DNA of 64,000 nt from Mycobacterium sp. EPa45 (lineage in GTDB: Bacteria; Actinomycetota; Actinomycetes; Mycobacteriales; Mycobacteriaceae), in NCBI RefSeq assembly GCF_001021385.1, contig NZ_CP011773.1, positions 4,340,001-4,404,000 on the forward strand, read 5' to 3'. Made by a program: the position numbers and the translations under genes. Below the pieces are notes generated by a model. The model was not told the origin of the DNA. It did not search any database and saw nothing but the letters and a program-made list of their open reading frames with translations. The stretch's first letter is position 1, and the number at the start of each line of letters is the position of its first letter. Shown here in pieces: positions 51,370 through 61,315 of this stretch.

Positions 51370-52734
51370 TCAGACTCCCCTGTTCGCTGCCGTGTACGCC
51401 CGCCAGCCGCCGAACTCGCTGATCTCACGCTGGCCCTCGACCAGCGCGGGCTCCCCGATCACGCCGAGTACCGTCGACCCGTCGTCGAGGTTCACCTTGC
51501 CGATCGACAACCCGGGTGGCTCGTTGAGCAGGATCCCGGCCAGACCGGCCGCGGGCACTTCCCACACCTCGACGGCCACCCCGACCCCAGAACCGTCGGT
51601 GACGCGGATCATCGCGGGATGCTCATCGTTGATCGTCCACAGCCGGTAGACCGGTTCGGTGACGGCCTCTTTTACGAACGTGGCTCCGGCAGCGGCCATA
51701 TTCGGCGACAGCTTCAGCCCTCGCATGAGCGTTCCGTTGACGGCCAATAGCACTGCGGCACTCTCCTTTTCACCAGTTTCTCCTACCGCCGCGTCGCCGA
51801 CGATCCGGGTGCCCGACGTCCCGGCCAAGATTGCCGGGATCTCTTCCGCGGCGCCGATGACGCCGACGGCGCCGGGCGTCGCGGCCACAAAATCCGCGAC
51901 CGCCTGAACCTTGGGTTGCATCGACCCCGCGGCGAACTGGCCGGAGGCGATGTACTCGCGGGCCCGCTCCACAGTGATCGTGTCGAGCCACTGCTGCTGC
52001 GGCGTCCCGAACCCGATGGCCACTCGGGGCACACCCGTCGGGATCAGCAGCAGCTCGGCCCCCAACTCGTGGGCCAACAGACCAGAGGCGATGTCCTTGT
52101 CGACGACGGCCTCCACGCCGACAACCGTGCCATCGGCTTCGAGCGACACCGGGATGCCTCCACCGCCGGCCGCGACGACGATCGCCCCGTCGTCGAGCAG
52201 CCTCCGGATCACGTCGGCCTCCAGGATGGCGGTCGGTCTCGGCGAGGCCACCGTGCGCCGCCAGCCCCGACCGGAGTCCTCGGCGATGGTCCAGCCCAGA
52301 GCGTCCGCCAGAGCCCTGGCACGATCCGCGGTCAGGAAGGATCCGACCGGCTTGGTGGGGTTGTCGAAGGCCGGGTCGTCGAGACTGACCACCGAGTGGG
52401 TCACCACCGCCACCACCGGTCGCGTCAGACCCCGGCGCGCGAGCTCGTTGCGCAGAGCTTTGACGAACATGTAACCGATCGCGCCCTGGGTGTCGGCGAC
52501 GGCATAGTCCACCGGAACCGGATCGACCTCGCCCTGGGCGAGCTCGGAGCGACGCAGGATGAACCCGACCTGTGGCCCGTTGCCATGGGAGACAACGAGT
52601 TTCCAGCCCTGCTCCACCATGTCGATCAGCGGACCGACCGTCCGGCTGACCGTGTCGTACTGCTGAGGAATGGAGTCGTGATCGGCGTCGGTGACCAAGG
52701 CATTGCCACCGAACGCGACGATCGCGGTGCTCAC
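51370..52734 (-). CDS. Carbamate kinase fused to an allophanate-hydrolase C-terminal-like domain
   Basis: The 454-residue protein starts at GTG 52734. The kinase part (residues 1 to about 315) has AIVAFGGNAL, VSHGNGPQVG, VAAGGGGIPV and VDKDIASGLLAHEL. After a short linker come VYRLWTINDEHPAMIRVTDGSG, VAVEVWEVPAAGLAGIL, IGKVNLDDGSTVLGVI and the terminal GGWRAYTA. That last block closely resembles the C-terminal domain of allophanate hydrolase (AtzF), which acts on the N-carboxycarbamate intermediate in some enzymes. Usual carbamate kinases are about 310 residues. It would make ATP from carbamoyl phosphate. Confidence 0.85.
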   Translation of the reverse strand: MSTAIVAFGGNALVTDADHDSIPQQYDTVSRTVGPLIDMVEQGWKLVVSHGNGPQVGFILRRSELAQGEVDPVPVDYAVADTQGAIGYMFVKALRNELARRGLTRPVVAVVTHSVVSLDDPAFDNPTKPVGSFLTADRARALADALGWTIAEDSGRGWRRTVASPRPTAILEADVIRRLLDDGAIVVAAGGGGIPVSLEADGTVVGVEAVVDKDIASGLLAHELGAELLLIPTGVPRVAIGFGTPQQQWLDTITVERAREYIASGQFAAGSMQPKVQAVADFVAATPGAVGVIGAAEEIPAILAGTSGTRIVGDAAVGETGEKESAAVLLAVNGTLMRGLKLSPNMAAAGATFVKEAVTEPVYRLWTINDEHPAMIRVTDGSGVGVAVEVWEVPAAGLAGILLNEPPGLSIGKVNLDDGSTVLGVIGEPALVEGQREISEFGGWRAYTAANRGV

Positions 52735-54149
52735 TTCTGCCTTTCGAGGTCCGACGCCAGCGCGGCCAGGGCCTCGTTGAAGCACTGCATCGGTGCGGTG
52801 GTGATGCCCGCGCCGATCTGCCCGACACCGGCCTGCCGGTGCGCGATGCCGGTGTTGATGATCGGCAGCACCCTGGAATCGGCGACCAGTCGGGCATCGA
52901 TTCCGGCCGGCGTTCCGCCGAAGTTCAACGCAGGCAGCGTGAATGCGGGATTGGCACCCAGGGTGATGGACAGCATCCGGCGGCTGTTGGCGGTCGCGTC
53001 GGCCGGGGTGCCGCCGACGAACTGGACGATCGCCGGTGACGCTGCCATCGCGAAGCCGCCGAGCCCGTTGGTTTCGGTGATCGCCGAGTCGCCGAGGTCG
53101 GCGGCCGCATCGTCGACCGAGTAGCCGGGGAAGTACAGTCCGTCAACGGGATTGGCGGGTGCCTGAAACCATCGATCGCCGGTCCCGGACAGCTTGATGC
53201 CGAAGTTGACACCGTTGCGGGCCATCACCGTGACCATGCTGCTGCCCGGCACATCGGCCGCGGCGTCCGACATCGACTTGGCCGCCGCCATCGAGATGTT
53301 GAGGAAGAAGTGGTCATTGCCGGCGACGAACTCCAGTGCGCGACGCACCGCGTCGGAGGGTAGGTCGGCGTTGAGCAGCGACAGTGTCAGCCGTTTGAAC
53401 AGCAGTCCGGATGCGGCGGCGTTGCGGTTGTGCAGTTCGTCGCCCATGTGCAGCGCCTGGGCCATCAGCGGTTTGAGGTCGGGATCGGCAAGACCGCGCA
53501 CCGCGACCTGCATGGTGGCGAAGAAGTCACTGCCCAGCCACCGGAGCCGCTCGAGCACGTCGGGTGAGTTGGCACCGAACCGCAGAACCTTGCCGAGTCC
53601 CTCGTTGAGATTGCTGTACGCAAGGTTTCCGGCGGCGGTGTTCTCCACCACCCACACCGGCATCGACGGGCTGATGATCCCGGCCATCGGCCCCACCGCG
53701 CCGTGCTCGTGGCAGGGCGCCAGCTTCACCTCCCCACTGCCGGCAAGCTTTTCGGCGGCATCGAGATCGTCTGCCCAGCCTTCGTAGAGGATCGCACCGG
53801 CGATCGCACCGCGCTGCGGCCCGCACATGTCCATCCAGTCGATCGGTGGCCCGGAGTGCAGGATGCGCCGCTCTCCAGGACCGAGACCGGCAATCACGTC
53901 GCTGGCGCGAACCAGGTCGATCAGCCGGGGTTGCGCGGCCAGATAGCGATCGAAGGCGATGTTGTTGGCGGCCTCGATCCGCGGGTCGCCGATGAGGGTG
54001 GCCAGCGTCCAGCCCAGCGCGGGATCCGCACCCGCCGGCGGCGCCCAGGTGATGTTGGTGACCTGACCGCCGGCCGCGATGATGTTCGACGCGAAGCCTT
54101 GCAGTCCGATGTTGACGACGTTGAGATCTTGCTGGAGAAGCTGTTTCAT
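52731..54149 (-). CDS. DUF1116 protein (YlbE/AllG-like, putative carbamoyltransferase subunit)
   Basis: The 472-residue protein starts at ATG 54149, overlapping FdrA by ATGA. Its 3' end overlaps the carbamate kinase by GTGA. Motifs include VRASDVIAGLGPGERRILHSGPPIDW, CGPQRGAIAGAILYEGWA, HEHGAVGPMAGIISPSMPV and MARNGVNFGIKLSGTGDRWF. In E. coli the FdrA-YlbE-YlbF set has been reported to form the oxamate carbamoyltransferase (AllFGH). The DUF2877 partner YlbF/AllH is not seen here. Confidence 0.85.
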   Translation of the reverse strand: MKQLLQQDLNVVNIGLQGFASNIIAAGGQVTNITWAPPAGADPALGWTLATLIGDPRIEAANNIAFDRYLAAQPRLIDLVRASDVIAGLGPGERRILHSGPPIDWMDMCGPQRGAIAGAILYEGWADDLDAAEKLAGSGEVKLAPCHEHGAVGPMAGIISPSMPVWVVENTAAGNLAYSNLNEGLGKVLRFGANSPDVLERLRWLGSDFFATMQVAVRGLADPDLKPLMAQALHMGDELHNRNAAASGLLFKRLTLSLLNADLPSDAVRRALEFVAGNDHFFLNISMAAAKSMSDAAADVPGSSMVTVMARNGVNFGIKLSGTGDRWFQAPANPVDGLYFPGYSVDDAAADLGDSAITETNGLGGFAMAASPAIVQFVGGTPADATANSRRMLSITLGANPAFTLPALNFGGTPAGIDARLVADSRVLPIINTGIAHRQAGVGQIGAGITTAPMQCFNEALAALASDLERQK

Positions 54150-55690
54150 CGATCCCCTCCCCTCGCGGCGATCACCGTCGCCGACCACAGGGCGGCCTCG
54201 GCGTTGCTCGACGCGACCAGCGCCCCGGCGGACTGGAGGCCGGCGACGGCGTTGGCTCGGTCCTGCGGGTCCAGTTCGGTGCCGCACACATAGCCGATGA
54301 ACGCGACGGTGCTTCCCTCGGCGCGGGCCGAGGAGATGATCGGAATCAGTTCCTTCGTCGGGTCATCGGCTGAGCCGTAGCCGAGCACGACGTCGAACAG
54401 GACGACTGCCGTCGTCGGGTCGGCGATCTCGTCGCGGATGCGGGCGTCCTTTTGCGACGGGTCGATCATGGGATGCGGTTTGCCGCGGGTGAATTCGTCA
54501 TCACCCATATCGACGATGGTGTGCTCCCGGCTCGTGCGGATGTCGGCGAGCGCGGTGTTGCCGGCCACCGGTGTGTTGGAGTGAGCGTGGACACCATGGG
54601 CCTGGTGCATCAGCTGCGCCTCGTAGCAGAAGGTTCCGCCGGAGAAGACGCCCCGCACGTATCGCTGGCTCGGCGCCATCGCGGCCGCGAGATCGCCAAG
54701 AGTCCGGCTCATTTCGGGTGGGACAGTGAAATCGCCGGGGTTCGGCTGCTCACCGCGGGCCAGTTCCGCGGCGATGTCCGCAGCCTGCGCCAGCGTTGCC
54801 GCGCCGTATACGCCGTCCCGGGCAACGGACGCGGGGTCGGCGCCGAGGAAGATGACGACGACGGGCTTCTCGCTATCTTCAGCCGCGGCAAGCACTTTCG
54901 CGGCCACCGCGGGCGCCGGCGGCTTGGACACCAGCACGATGACTGTGGTGGCCGGGTCGCTGTCGAGGGCGGAAAGGCCGTGCAGCATCGAGATGCCGCC
55001 GATCGCGTCGGCCAGGTCGTGTCCGCCGGTGCCCAATGCGTGCGACACTCCGGATCCGTTCTGGTGGATCCGGACGGTGACCTCTTGGGTGCCGGTGCCG
55101 GATGCGCCGACCACACCGATCGGGCCGCGCCGCACGACGTTGGCGAAGCCCAGCGGGACACCGTTGACGATCGCGGTGCCGCAGTCCGGCCCCATCACCA
55201 TCAGGTCGTTGTCGCGCGCGTACTCCTTGAGCGCCAATTCGGCGTCCGCGCTGACATTGTCGCTGAACACCATGACGTCCAGGCCCAAGCGCAACGCCTT
55301 CATGGCTTCGGCGGCGGCGTAGTCGCCGGGCACCGAGATCAACGCGAGATTGAGCGCCGGGTCCTTGGCAACGGCCATCTGGATGCTGGTGATCGGTGCA
55401 GTGGCGCTCGGTTCGCCACCGTCACCGGGCGATGCCGACAGCAGCTTGTCGGCGACCGCGAGCGCCTCGTCGCAGGCCTCCTGGCTGCCCGATACCGCGA
55501 CGATCAGATCATTGGCCCGAACGTCGAACTGACCCAGACCGGCTTGGGCGAGGTTGTCGACGTTGGTGGCTGAGGCCATCACCACCGAGGCCGCCTCGAC
55601 GCCGGGGATCGACGTGACCCGCGCCGACACCGTCATCAAGGACACCGAGTCCTTGTAGAGGTTGGGATAGCGCCGCGAACCGGTGGGCAT
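54146..55690 (-). CDS. FdrA-family protein (putative carbamoyltransferase subunit, succinyl-CoA-synthetase-like)
   Basis: The protein is 514 residues from ATG 55690, 3 bp after the hydrolase gene. A CoA-ligase-like Rossmann part has GVVGASGTGTQEVT and MVMGPDCGTAIVNGVPLGFANVV. The second half has GVFSGGTFCYEAQLM, HPMIDPSQKDARI and VVLFDVVLGYGSADDPTKELIP. These are FdrA signatures. Together with DUF1116 it probably transfers a carbamoyl group from an amide to phosphate. The carbamoyl phosphate then goes to the carbamate kinase. Confidence 0.88.
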   Translation of the reverse strand: MPTGSRRYPNLYKDSVSLMTVSARVTSIPGVEAASVVMASATNVDNLAQAGLGQFDVRANDLIVAVSGSQEACDEALAVADKLLSASPGDGGEPSATAPITSIQMAVAKDPALNLALISVPGDYAAAEAMKALRLGLDVMVFSDNVSADAELALKEYARDNDLMVMGPDCGTAIVNGVPLGFANVVRRGPIGVVGASGTGTQEVTVRIHQNGSGVSHALGTGGHDLADAIGGISMLHGLSALDSDPATTVIVLVSKPPAPAVAAKVLAAAEDSEKPVVVIFLGADPASVARDGVYGAATLAQAADIAAELARGEQPNPGDFTVPPEMSRTLGDLAAAMAPSQRYVRGVFSGGTFCYEAQLMHQAHGVHAHSNTPVAGNTALADIRTSREHTIVDMGDDEFTRGKPHPMIDPSQKDARIRDEIADPTTAVVLFDVVLGYGSADDPTKELIPIISSARAEGSTVAFIGYVCGTELDPQDRANAVAGLQSAGALVASSNAEAALWSATVIAARGGDR

Positions 55691-55693
55691 GCG

Positions 55694-56353
55694 TCAGGAC
55701 GTCGCCGCGATGAACTCGTCGGCGTCGGAGACCCAGCCGAAAATGGCGCCCTGGGCCTTGATCATCTCGAGGGCCACCCGCTGGAACTCTGGGAAGTACG
55801 ACGCCACGCAGTCGCGCAGGACCAGACATTCGTATCCGCGGTCGTTGGCTTCGCGGACGGTGGTGTGCACGCAGACCTCGGTGGTCACCCCGCAGACCAC
55901 CAGGGTCTTGATGCCACGGTCGGCCAGGATCTGACCCAGGTCGGTGGCGTGGAAGCTGCCCTTGCCGGGCTTGTCGATCACCGGCTCACCGTCGATGGGA
56001 TACAGCTGGTCGATAATGTCGTGTCCCTGCTCGCCGCGGACCAGGATGCGACCCATCGGACCGGGTTCACCGATGAAGGTCTTGCCGCCGCGGTGCAGCT
56101 TGGCCGGCGGACAGTCGGACAGATCGGGACGGTGCCCCTCCCGGGTGTGGATGACCAGCATGCCGATCTCGCGGGCCCGCGCCAGCACCCGCTCGATCGG
56201 TTCCACCGCGGCCAGCAGCAGCGAGGTGTCGTTGCCCAAGGCCTCCCCGAAACCGCCGGGCAGCACGAAGTCGCGTTGCATGTCGATGATCACCAGCGCG
56301 GCACTCGAGACGTCGAAGTCCAGCGCGAAGGGCTCCGCGTTGATCGTGACCAC
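55694..56353 (-). CDS. Isochorismatase-type cysteine hydrolase (biuret-hydrolase-like)
   Basis: The 219-residue protein starts at GTG 56353 behind AAGGGGAAC. The catalytic Asp is in VIIDMQRDF, the Lys in [10 protein letters not shown], and the nucleophilic Cys in [20 protein letters not shown]. It is followed by [16 protein letters not shown], which resembles biuret and ureidoacrylate amidohydrolases. It starts the FdrA operon. It may make the carbamoylated substrate for FdrA-DUF1116, for example by hydrolysing an amide such as biuret or an N-carbamoyl compound; the exact substrate is unknown. Confidence 0.88.
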   Translation of the reverse strand: MVTINAEPFALDFDVSSAALVIIDMQRDFVLPGGFGEALGNDTSLLLAAVEPIERVLARAREIGMLVIHTREGHRPDLSDCPPAKLHRGGKTFIGEPGPMGRILVRGEQGHDIIDQLYPIDGEPVIDKPGKGSFHATDLGQILADRGIKTLVVCGVTTEVCVHTTVREANDRGYECLVLRDCVASYFPEFQRVALEMIKAQGAIFGWVSDADEFIAATS

Positions 56354-56507
56354 CTATGTTCCCCTTCCGCCGGACTGGCGGATTCATTGAAACGTAAACC
56401 GGCGGCCGATCGCGCGGGTGGAGATTTCCGCTGTGTAAACAATCTCCATCGACGTATCGCAAGTCGATCGCAAGTGCCCTGCAAGTGCGGCCGGCCATCG
56501 TCGTGGC

Positions 56508-57194
56508 ATGAAAACACCGCAGCCCGAAACCGTCACTCCCCGCCAACCCCACGACCCCGAGCCCGAGTTGATCGGCATCACATTGGCTCACCGGGCGATG
56601 CTCACCGACGTCGGGCGCCTCGCCGCTGCGGTGACCGCGATCGGTGAAGGGCGGCAGCGCTGCTCGGCCCGGCGCGCTCAGGCGATCGCCCGCTACACTG
56701 ATCTGCTCTGCGAGTCCATCCATCACCACCACACCGTCGAGGACACCGTGCTGTGGCCCGTGATCGACGCCTGCGCCGGAGACGTCGTCGACTTGACCGA
56801 ACTGACCGACGACCATGCCGCCCTGGATCCGCGCTTGGAGATCATCGGCCACCGGGCGAACGCGTTCCGGGTCGCCGGCGATCGCCGCACCGCAGCCCTG
56901 CTGGGCGCCGAACTGGCCGATCTGCGCAATCTGCTCGCCGAGCACATCGCCGAAGAGGAGCGCGACATCTTTCCGGTGATCCGCCAGTACGTGTCGGTCG
57001 CCGATTGGCAGGTCGTCGAGAAGACCGCCCAGCGCACGGGTCGGCTGACGTTCGACGGGCCACGGACGGTGGCGGCGGCCACCGACGACGAACGCTCCGC
57101 CCTGGCAAAGGAAGTCAGTCCGGTTCTGCGACTGCTGTTGAGCGTATTGGCTTGGCGGCACCGCAAATTCGAGGACGAGGTGTTCAGCGGCTGA
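56508..57194 (+). CDS. Hemerythrin-like (HHE) protein
   Basis: The 228-residue protein starts at ATG 56508. His and Glu ligands in a four-helix bundle are visible: ITLAHRAMLTDVG, IHHHHTVEDTVLWPVI, LTDDHAALD, and LAEHIAEEERDIFPVI. It is probably a di-iron protein binding oxygen or NO. It is divergent from the FdrA operon, and its 3' end overlaps the SARP regulator by 11 bp on the other strand. Confidence 0.82.
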   Translation: MKTPQPETVTPRQPHDPEPELIGITLAHRAMLTDVGRLAAAVTAIGEGRQRCSARRAQAIARYTDLLCESIHHHHTVEDTVLWPVIDACAGDVVDLTELTDDHAALDPRLEIIGHRANAFRVAGDRRTAALLGAELADLRNLLAEHIAEEERDIFPVIRQYVSVADWQVVEKTAQRTGRLTFDGPRTVAAATDDERSALAKEVSPVLRLLLSVLAWRHRKFEDEVFSG

Positions 57195-60100
57195 TCCGGT
57201 CGACAAGCCGGGCCGCCTCAGCCGCCAGCCGAGTCCTCAGCGCGGTGGCGGCGGACCGGTACCGTCGGGCGTCGCTGTCGTTACCGGTCAATTCGGCGAT
57301 CGCGGCCAGCGCGTCGTCAACCGCGCCGGTGAGCAGGCTGCCGTTGTCCAGCCCGGCCATCCGGCCCGAAAAGGGTTGCAGTTCCTCGGCGCACCGTGTC
57401 GCGGCCTCGGTATCACCGAGCGCGACGGCGGCGTGCGCGCGCAATGTCGTCATGGCCAGCCAGTAGTAGGACCGCTCGACGGGCTCTCGGCTGGACCAGA
57501 TTTCGCGGGCTTCGGCCTCACGGCCGGCGCTCAGCAGCGACAGGACTGCGCCATCGGCGATCATCGTCGAGACATGCGTGTGCACGGCCAGCAGGTCGTC
57601 GGCCAGCGGCGCCAGATCACCGCGAGCCAGACCCGCGGTGAACCGGCCGACCAGACTCATCTGCGCGCCGTTGGCGGTGCCGCGCTCGACCAACTGGCGT
57701 GCGGCTGCAATGTAGCGGCGCTCACCGTCGTCGACGCGACCCGCCAGCACGGTGAGCTCAGCGGTGAACACTTCCAGCACGGTCAGCAGTGACGCGAGCT
57801 GGCCGGTACCCGCTCTAGCCACCGCGAGGTCGACGTGGTCAAGGGCCGCAACCAGATCCGAGCGGCCGGCCGCCGAGAGAAACGCCAACCAGTGGGCGAC
57901 AGCTTGATAGTCGACGGCGGCCGATGCTTCTGCGACGGCCAGGAATTCGTTCGTCAGCTGCTCGCGCTCGCCGGCCAGATCGGGACCCAACGCCGCGTAG
58001 GCGCGAGCGTTGAGTGCCGCACACAACGTCCTTCCGTGCGCTTGCGGATCGCGTCCGTACAACTCGCGAGCCAGCGTGAGCGCATCGGCGCTCGCGGCCA
58101 ACGCGGCATCGTGATCGGCGCCTTCGAGCTCGGCGAACAGCGTCGTGAGCAACCGCACCCGGACATCCGGTGACAGCTCGCCGCGGAGCACCCGCTGCAG
58201 CGGGCCGACGATGTCTTCGTCGGCGTCGTCACTGATACGAACCCGCCAGATCAACGGGGCATGCCATGCCGTCAGCAACTGTGCCGTGAGTTCGTTCGAC
58301 CCATTGGCAAGGGGCAGCGCCTCTTTCAGCGCGTCGCGGGCATTGACGACGTCGCCGACGCGAGCCGAGGCGGCCACCCACCCGCAGTAGGCCTCGACGG
58401 TCCGTTCGACGTCGGGCGGCCCGGCCTCAGCGCGATTGGCCAGCGCCAGCATGCGGACCGCGGCCTGCCATTGCCGGACCGCTTCGACCGGTGCGCCGAC
58501 GCCGTCGGCCTCGCGGCCGGCGGCCATCGCCAGTTCGGCGGCGGCGGCCGCGGTTGCCGGTGTCGCCGCCGCGACGGCGTGATAGGCCAGCGCCGATGGA
58601 TCCGCCGTCCGGCCCGCGGCCAACAGCGAATTCAGGGCGGCGCCGTGCAGACGGGACCGGCGCAGCACGGAGGTGTCGTCGTACAACGTGTCCCGCACCA
58701 GCGCATGCGCGAACCGGACCCGGCCAGGGCCCGGTTCCTCGAGCAGACCGATCAGCACCGCGGGTTCCAGCGCGTCGAGGACGTCGTCGGGGTCGTGTTG
58801 CCCGAGTTCAGCAAGCAGCTCGATGTCGACTTCCCGGCCGAGCACGGCCGCCTGGCGAAGCGCGGTCACTGTTGCACCGGGTAGGCGAACAATCCTGCGG
58901 CGCAACACATCTGCCACGCCCGCCGGTACTGCGACCCGCGCGGTGTCCAATCCCTCGGACATCATCAGGCGCGCCAGTTCGCGTACGAACAGTGGGTTGC
59001 CGCCGGTGCGATCGTGAAGCAGCCGCGATTCTTGCTCGGTGAGAGCGGTCAGGCCGCAGTCGGCGGCCAGTGCGGTCGTCGCATCTTCGTCCAAGCCACC
59101 GACGTTGAGGTGCGCGACGGTCCGCACCGCGAGCGCCGCGCGAGCCGCTTCCAGCTCGGTGCCCGATTCCGACGGCCGGTAGGTGGCGACGACGAGGACC
59201 GGCTGGTCCTGCAATTCGTGGACGACCAATCGCAGCAGCTCCAGGGTGAGGCCGTCGGTGCGGTGCAGATCGTCCAGGAGTATCGCGACCGGCTGGGCGC
59301 TGGCCGACCGGCCGATCACATCGGCGACGGCGTGCGCTGTCCAGAACGTACTTTGGGCATCGTCGGCGGCTTCGGTCTCGTGCAGCAGCGGCGCGAGCGC
59401 GCGGACGTGGCGCGGGTCGGTGGCGGCGAAGGAATTGCTGAAGTGCCGCAGCACTTCGGTCCACGCCCACCCCGGCGGGGCACCGTCGACCTCCGGGCAC
59501 CTCCCCGCCGCGACGGTCCAGCCCGCGGCGCGCAACCGTAACGCCGCGGCGCCGGTCACCGTCGTCTTCCCGGCGCCCGCCTCGCCACTGATCCACACCA
59601 GCCGGCTGCCCCCGCGGCGCGCATCTCCGGCCGCATCGTCGATGGCCGCAAGTTCGCGGGAACGGCCATGCGGTGCCGGGTGTTCGGCGACGGTCGCTAC
59701 CTGGGCGGGCGCCTGCGGCAGCGGCAACACCCCCTGCTGATCATCGTCGAGATGTGCGGCGTGGCTGAGGATGTCGTGCTCCAGCTCGCGCAGGGCCCGC
59801 CCCGGTTCGAGCCCCAGTTCGTCGGCGAGGTGAATACGCGTGTCGCGTAACACCGCCAGGGCGGCCGCCTGACGACCCGCCCGGTACAACGCGGTTGCCA
59901 AAACGGCGGCGGCGCCCTCCCTGGTGGGATGTTCGCGGGCGACGCGTTCCAGCTCGCCGATGACGGCGCTGTGCCGGCCCAGCGCCAGCTCGGACGAGGC
60001 TCGCAACTCGACAGCCGCGAGCCGTAGTTCGGCCAGGCGGGCGATCTCGGCGATGGCCCATGCGGCATCGGACACCTCGGCGTACGGCTCACCGGCCCAC

Positions 60101-60522
60101 CGCTGGAGGGCCGCGGTGAGCAGTTCGACCCGCCGCAGCGGGTCGGGCTCGGCGTGGGCCGACCGAACCTGATCGCCGAACCACCACGCGTCCACCGCAT
60201 CGATGGGCAGCACCAGCCGGTAGCCGGGCGCGGCGCTGACGATGACCCGGGCCGGGGCACGCCGCTCCCGGCCGGGTTCGAGCACCCGCCGAAGATGCGA
60301 CACGTAGGCCTGCAGGGCAGACAGCGCTTTCGGCGGAGGCTCACCATGCCACAGGTCGTCGATGAGCCGGTCGACCGACACCACCTGGCCCTCGGCAAGG
60401 ACCAGCCGCGCCAGCAGGGAACGCTGCCGCGGTCCGCCGACGTCAACCGGCGACGAACCGAGCCAGGCCCGGACGGGCCCCAAGACGGCTACCCGAACAG
60501 GTTGCTGATGCGGTGCCGCCAT
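57184..60522 (-). CDS. SARP/AfsR-type regulator with AAA ATPase domain
   Basis: The 1112-residue protein starts at ATG 60522. The N-terminal OmpR-type winged helix begins VRVAVLGPVRAWLGSSPVDVGGPRQRSLLARLVLAEGQVVSVDRLIDDLW, followed by a bacterial transcriptional-activator domain (YRLVLPIDAVDAWWFGDQV, LYRAGRQAAALAVLRDTRIHL). The ATPase domain has Walker A GEAGAGKTT near residue 315 and VAILLDDLHRTDG as Walker B. The long C-terminal half is helical, with TPR-like repeats. It is probably an ATP-driven activator of nearby metabolism, possibly the FdrA operon. Confidence 0.93.
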   Translation of the reverse strand: MAAPHQQPVRVAVLGPVRAWLGSSPVDVGGPRQRSLLARLVLAEGQVVSVDRLIDDLWHGEPPPKALSALQAYVSHLRRVLEPGRERRAPARVIVSAAPGYRLVLPIDAVDAWWFGDQVRSAHAEPDPLRRVELLTAALQRWAGEPYAEVSDAAWAIAEIARLAELRLAAVELRASSELALGRHSAVIGELERVAREHPTREGAAAVLATALYRAGRQAAALAVLRDTRIHLADELGLEPGRALRELEHDILSHAAHLDDDQQGVLPLPQAPAQVATVAEHPAPHGRSRELAAIDDAAGDARRGGSRLVWISGEAGAGKTTVTGAAALRLRAAGWTVAAGRCPEVDGAPPGWAWTEVLRHFSNSFAATDPRHVRALAPLLHETEAADDAQSTFWTAHAVADVIGRSASAQPVAILLDDLHRTDGLTLELLRLVVHELQDQPVLVVATYRPSESGTELEAARAALAVRTVAHLNVGGLDEDATTALAADCGLTALTEQESRLLHDRTGGNPLFVRELARLMMSEGLDTARVAVPAGVADVLRRRIVRLPGATVTALRQAAVLGREVDIELLAELGQHDPDDVLDALEPAVLIGLLEEPGPGRVRFAHALVRDTLYDDTSVLRRSRLHGAALNSLLAAGRTADPSALAYHAVAAATPATAAAAAELAMAAGREADGVGAPVEAVRQWQAAVRMLALANRAEAGPPDVERTVEAYCGWVAASARVGDVVNARDALKEALPLANGSNELTAQLLTAWHAPLIWRVRISDDADEDIVGPLQRVLRGELSPDVRVRLLTTLFAELEGADHDAALAASADALTLARELYGRDPQAHGRTLCAALNARAYAALGPDLAGEREQLTNEFLAVAEASAAVDYQAVAHWLAFLSAAGRSDLVAALDHVDLAVARAGTGQLASLLTVLEVFTAELTVLAGRVDDGERRYIAAARQLVERGTANGAQMSLVGRFTAGLARGDLAPLADDLLAVHTHVSTMIADGAVLSLLSAGREAEAREIWSSREPVERSYYWLAMTTLRAHAAVALGDTEAATRCAEELQPFSGRMAGLDNGSLLTGAVDDALAAIAELTGNDSDARRYRSAATALRTRLAAEAARLVDRISR

Positions 60523-60568
60523 GATGATCAGACCCTAACTGCTAGCCTCCCGACGATGGAGACTCGGA

Positions 60569-61315
60569 ATGTCTGACCTGGTTCTTTACGAAGTGCGCGA
60601 GCGCGTCGCGCTGATCACCGTCAACGATCCCGACCGGCGTAATGCGGTCACCGACGCCATGTCCCAGCAATTGCGCGATGCGGTCGAGGCTGCCGAGGCC
60701 GAGGCCCATGCCGTAGTGATCACCGGCGCGGGCAAGGCGTTTTGCGCGGGCGCGGATCTGTCTGCCCTCGGCGCGGCGGCCAAGGAAGGGCTCGAGCGCA
60801 TCTACGCCGGGTTCATGGCCGTCGGCCGCTGCACCCTGCCGACCGTCGCGGCGGTGAACGGCGCCGCCGTCGGCGCCGGGCTGAATCTGGCCCTGGCCGC
60901 CGATGTCCGTATCGCCGGGCCGCACGCATTGTTCGATCCGCGCTTCCAGAAGCTCGGCATCCATCCCGGCGGCGGCGCCACCTGGATGCTGCAACGTGCG
61001 GTCGGCCCGCAGGTCGCCCGCGCCGCGCTGCTGTTCGGTATGCGTTTCGACGCCGAGGCCGCCGTCCGGCACGGCCTCGCACTGACCGTCGCCGACGATC
61101 CCGTCGCCGCCGCGCTCGAACTGTCCGCCGGCCCCGCGGCCGCCCCGCGCGAGGTCGTCCTCTCCACGAAGGCGTCCATGCGCGCCACCGCCATCCCCGG
61201 CTTCGTGGACACCGACCACCACGAGGCGGCCAAGGACATCGAACTCGACCCGCAGGCCACCTCGATCGAGTCGCCGGAGTTCAAGGCCCGACTGGCCGCT
61301 GCGCAGCGCCGCTGA
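60569..61315 (+). CDS. Enoyl-CoA hydratase/isomerase family protein
   Basis: The 248-residue protein starts at ATG 60569. Crotonase signatures: [63 protein letters not shown]. The second catalytic Glu position (usually GHGVEEG-type Glu in the last third) is not clear: HPGGGATW suggests the echA group in which one Glu is missing. It is probably acyl-CoA metabolism. It is read divergently from the SARP gene with a 46-bp gap. Confidence 0.9.
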   Translation: MSDLVLYEVRERVALITVNDPDRRNAVTDAMSQQLRDAVEAAEAEAHAVVITGAGKAFCAGADLSALGAAAKEGLERIYAGFMAVGRCTLPTVAAVNGAAVGAGLNLALAADVRIAGPHALFDPRFQKLGIHPGGGATWMLQRAVGPQVARAALLFGMRFDAEAAVRHGLALTVADDPVAAALELSAGPAAAPREVVLSTKASMRATAIPGFVDTDHHEAAKDIELDPQATSIESPEFKARLAAAQRR

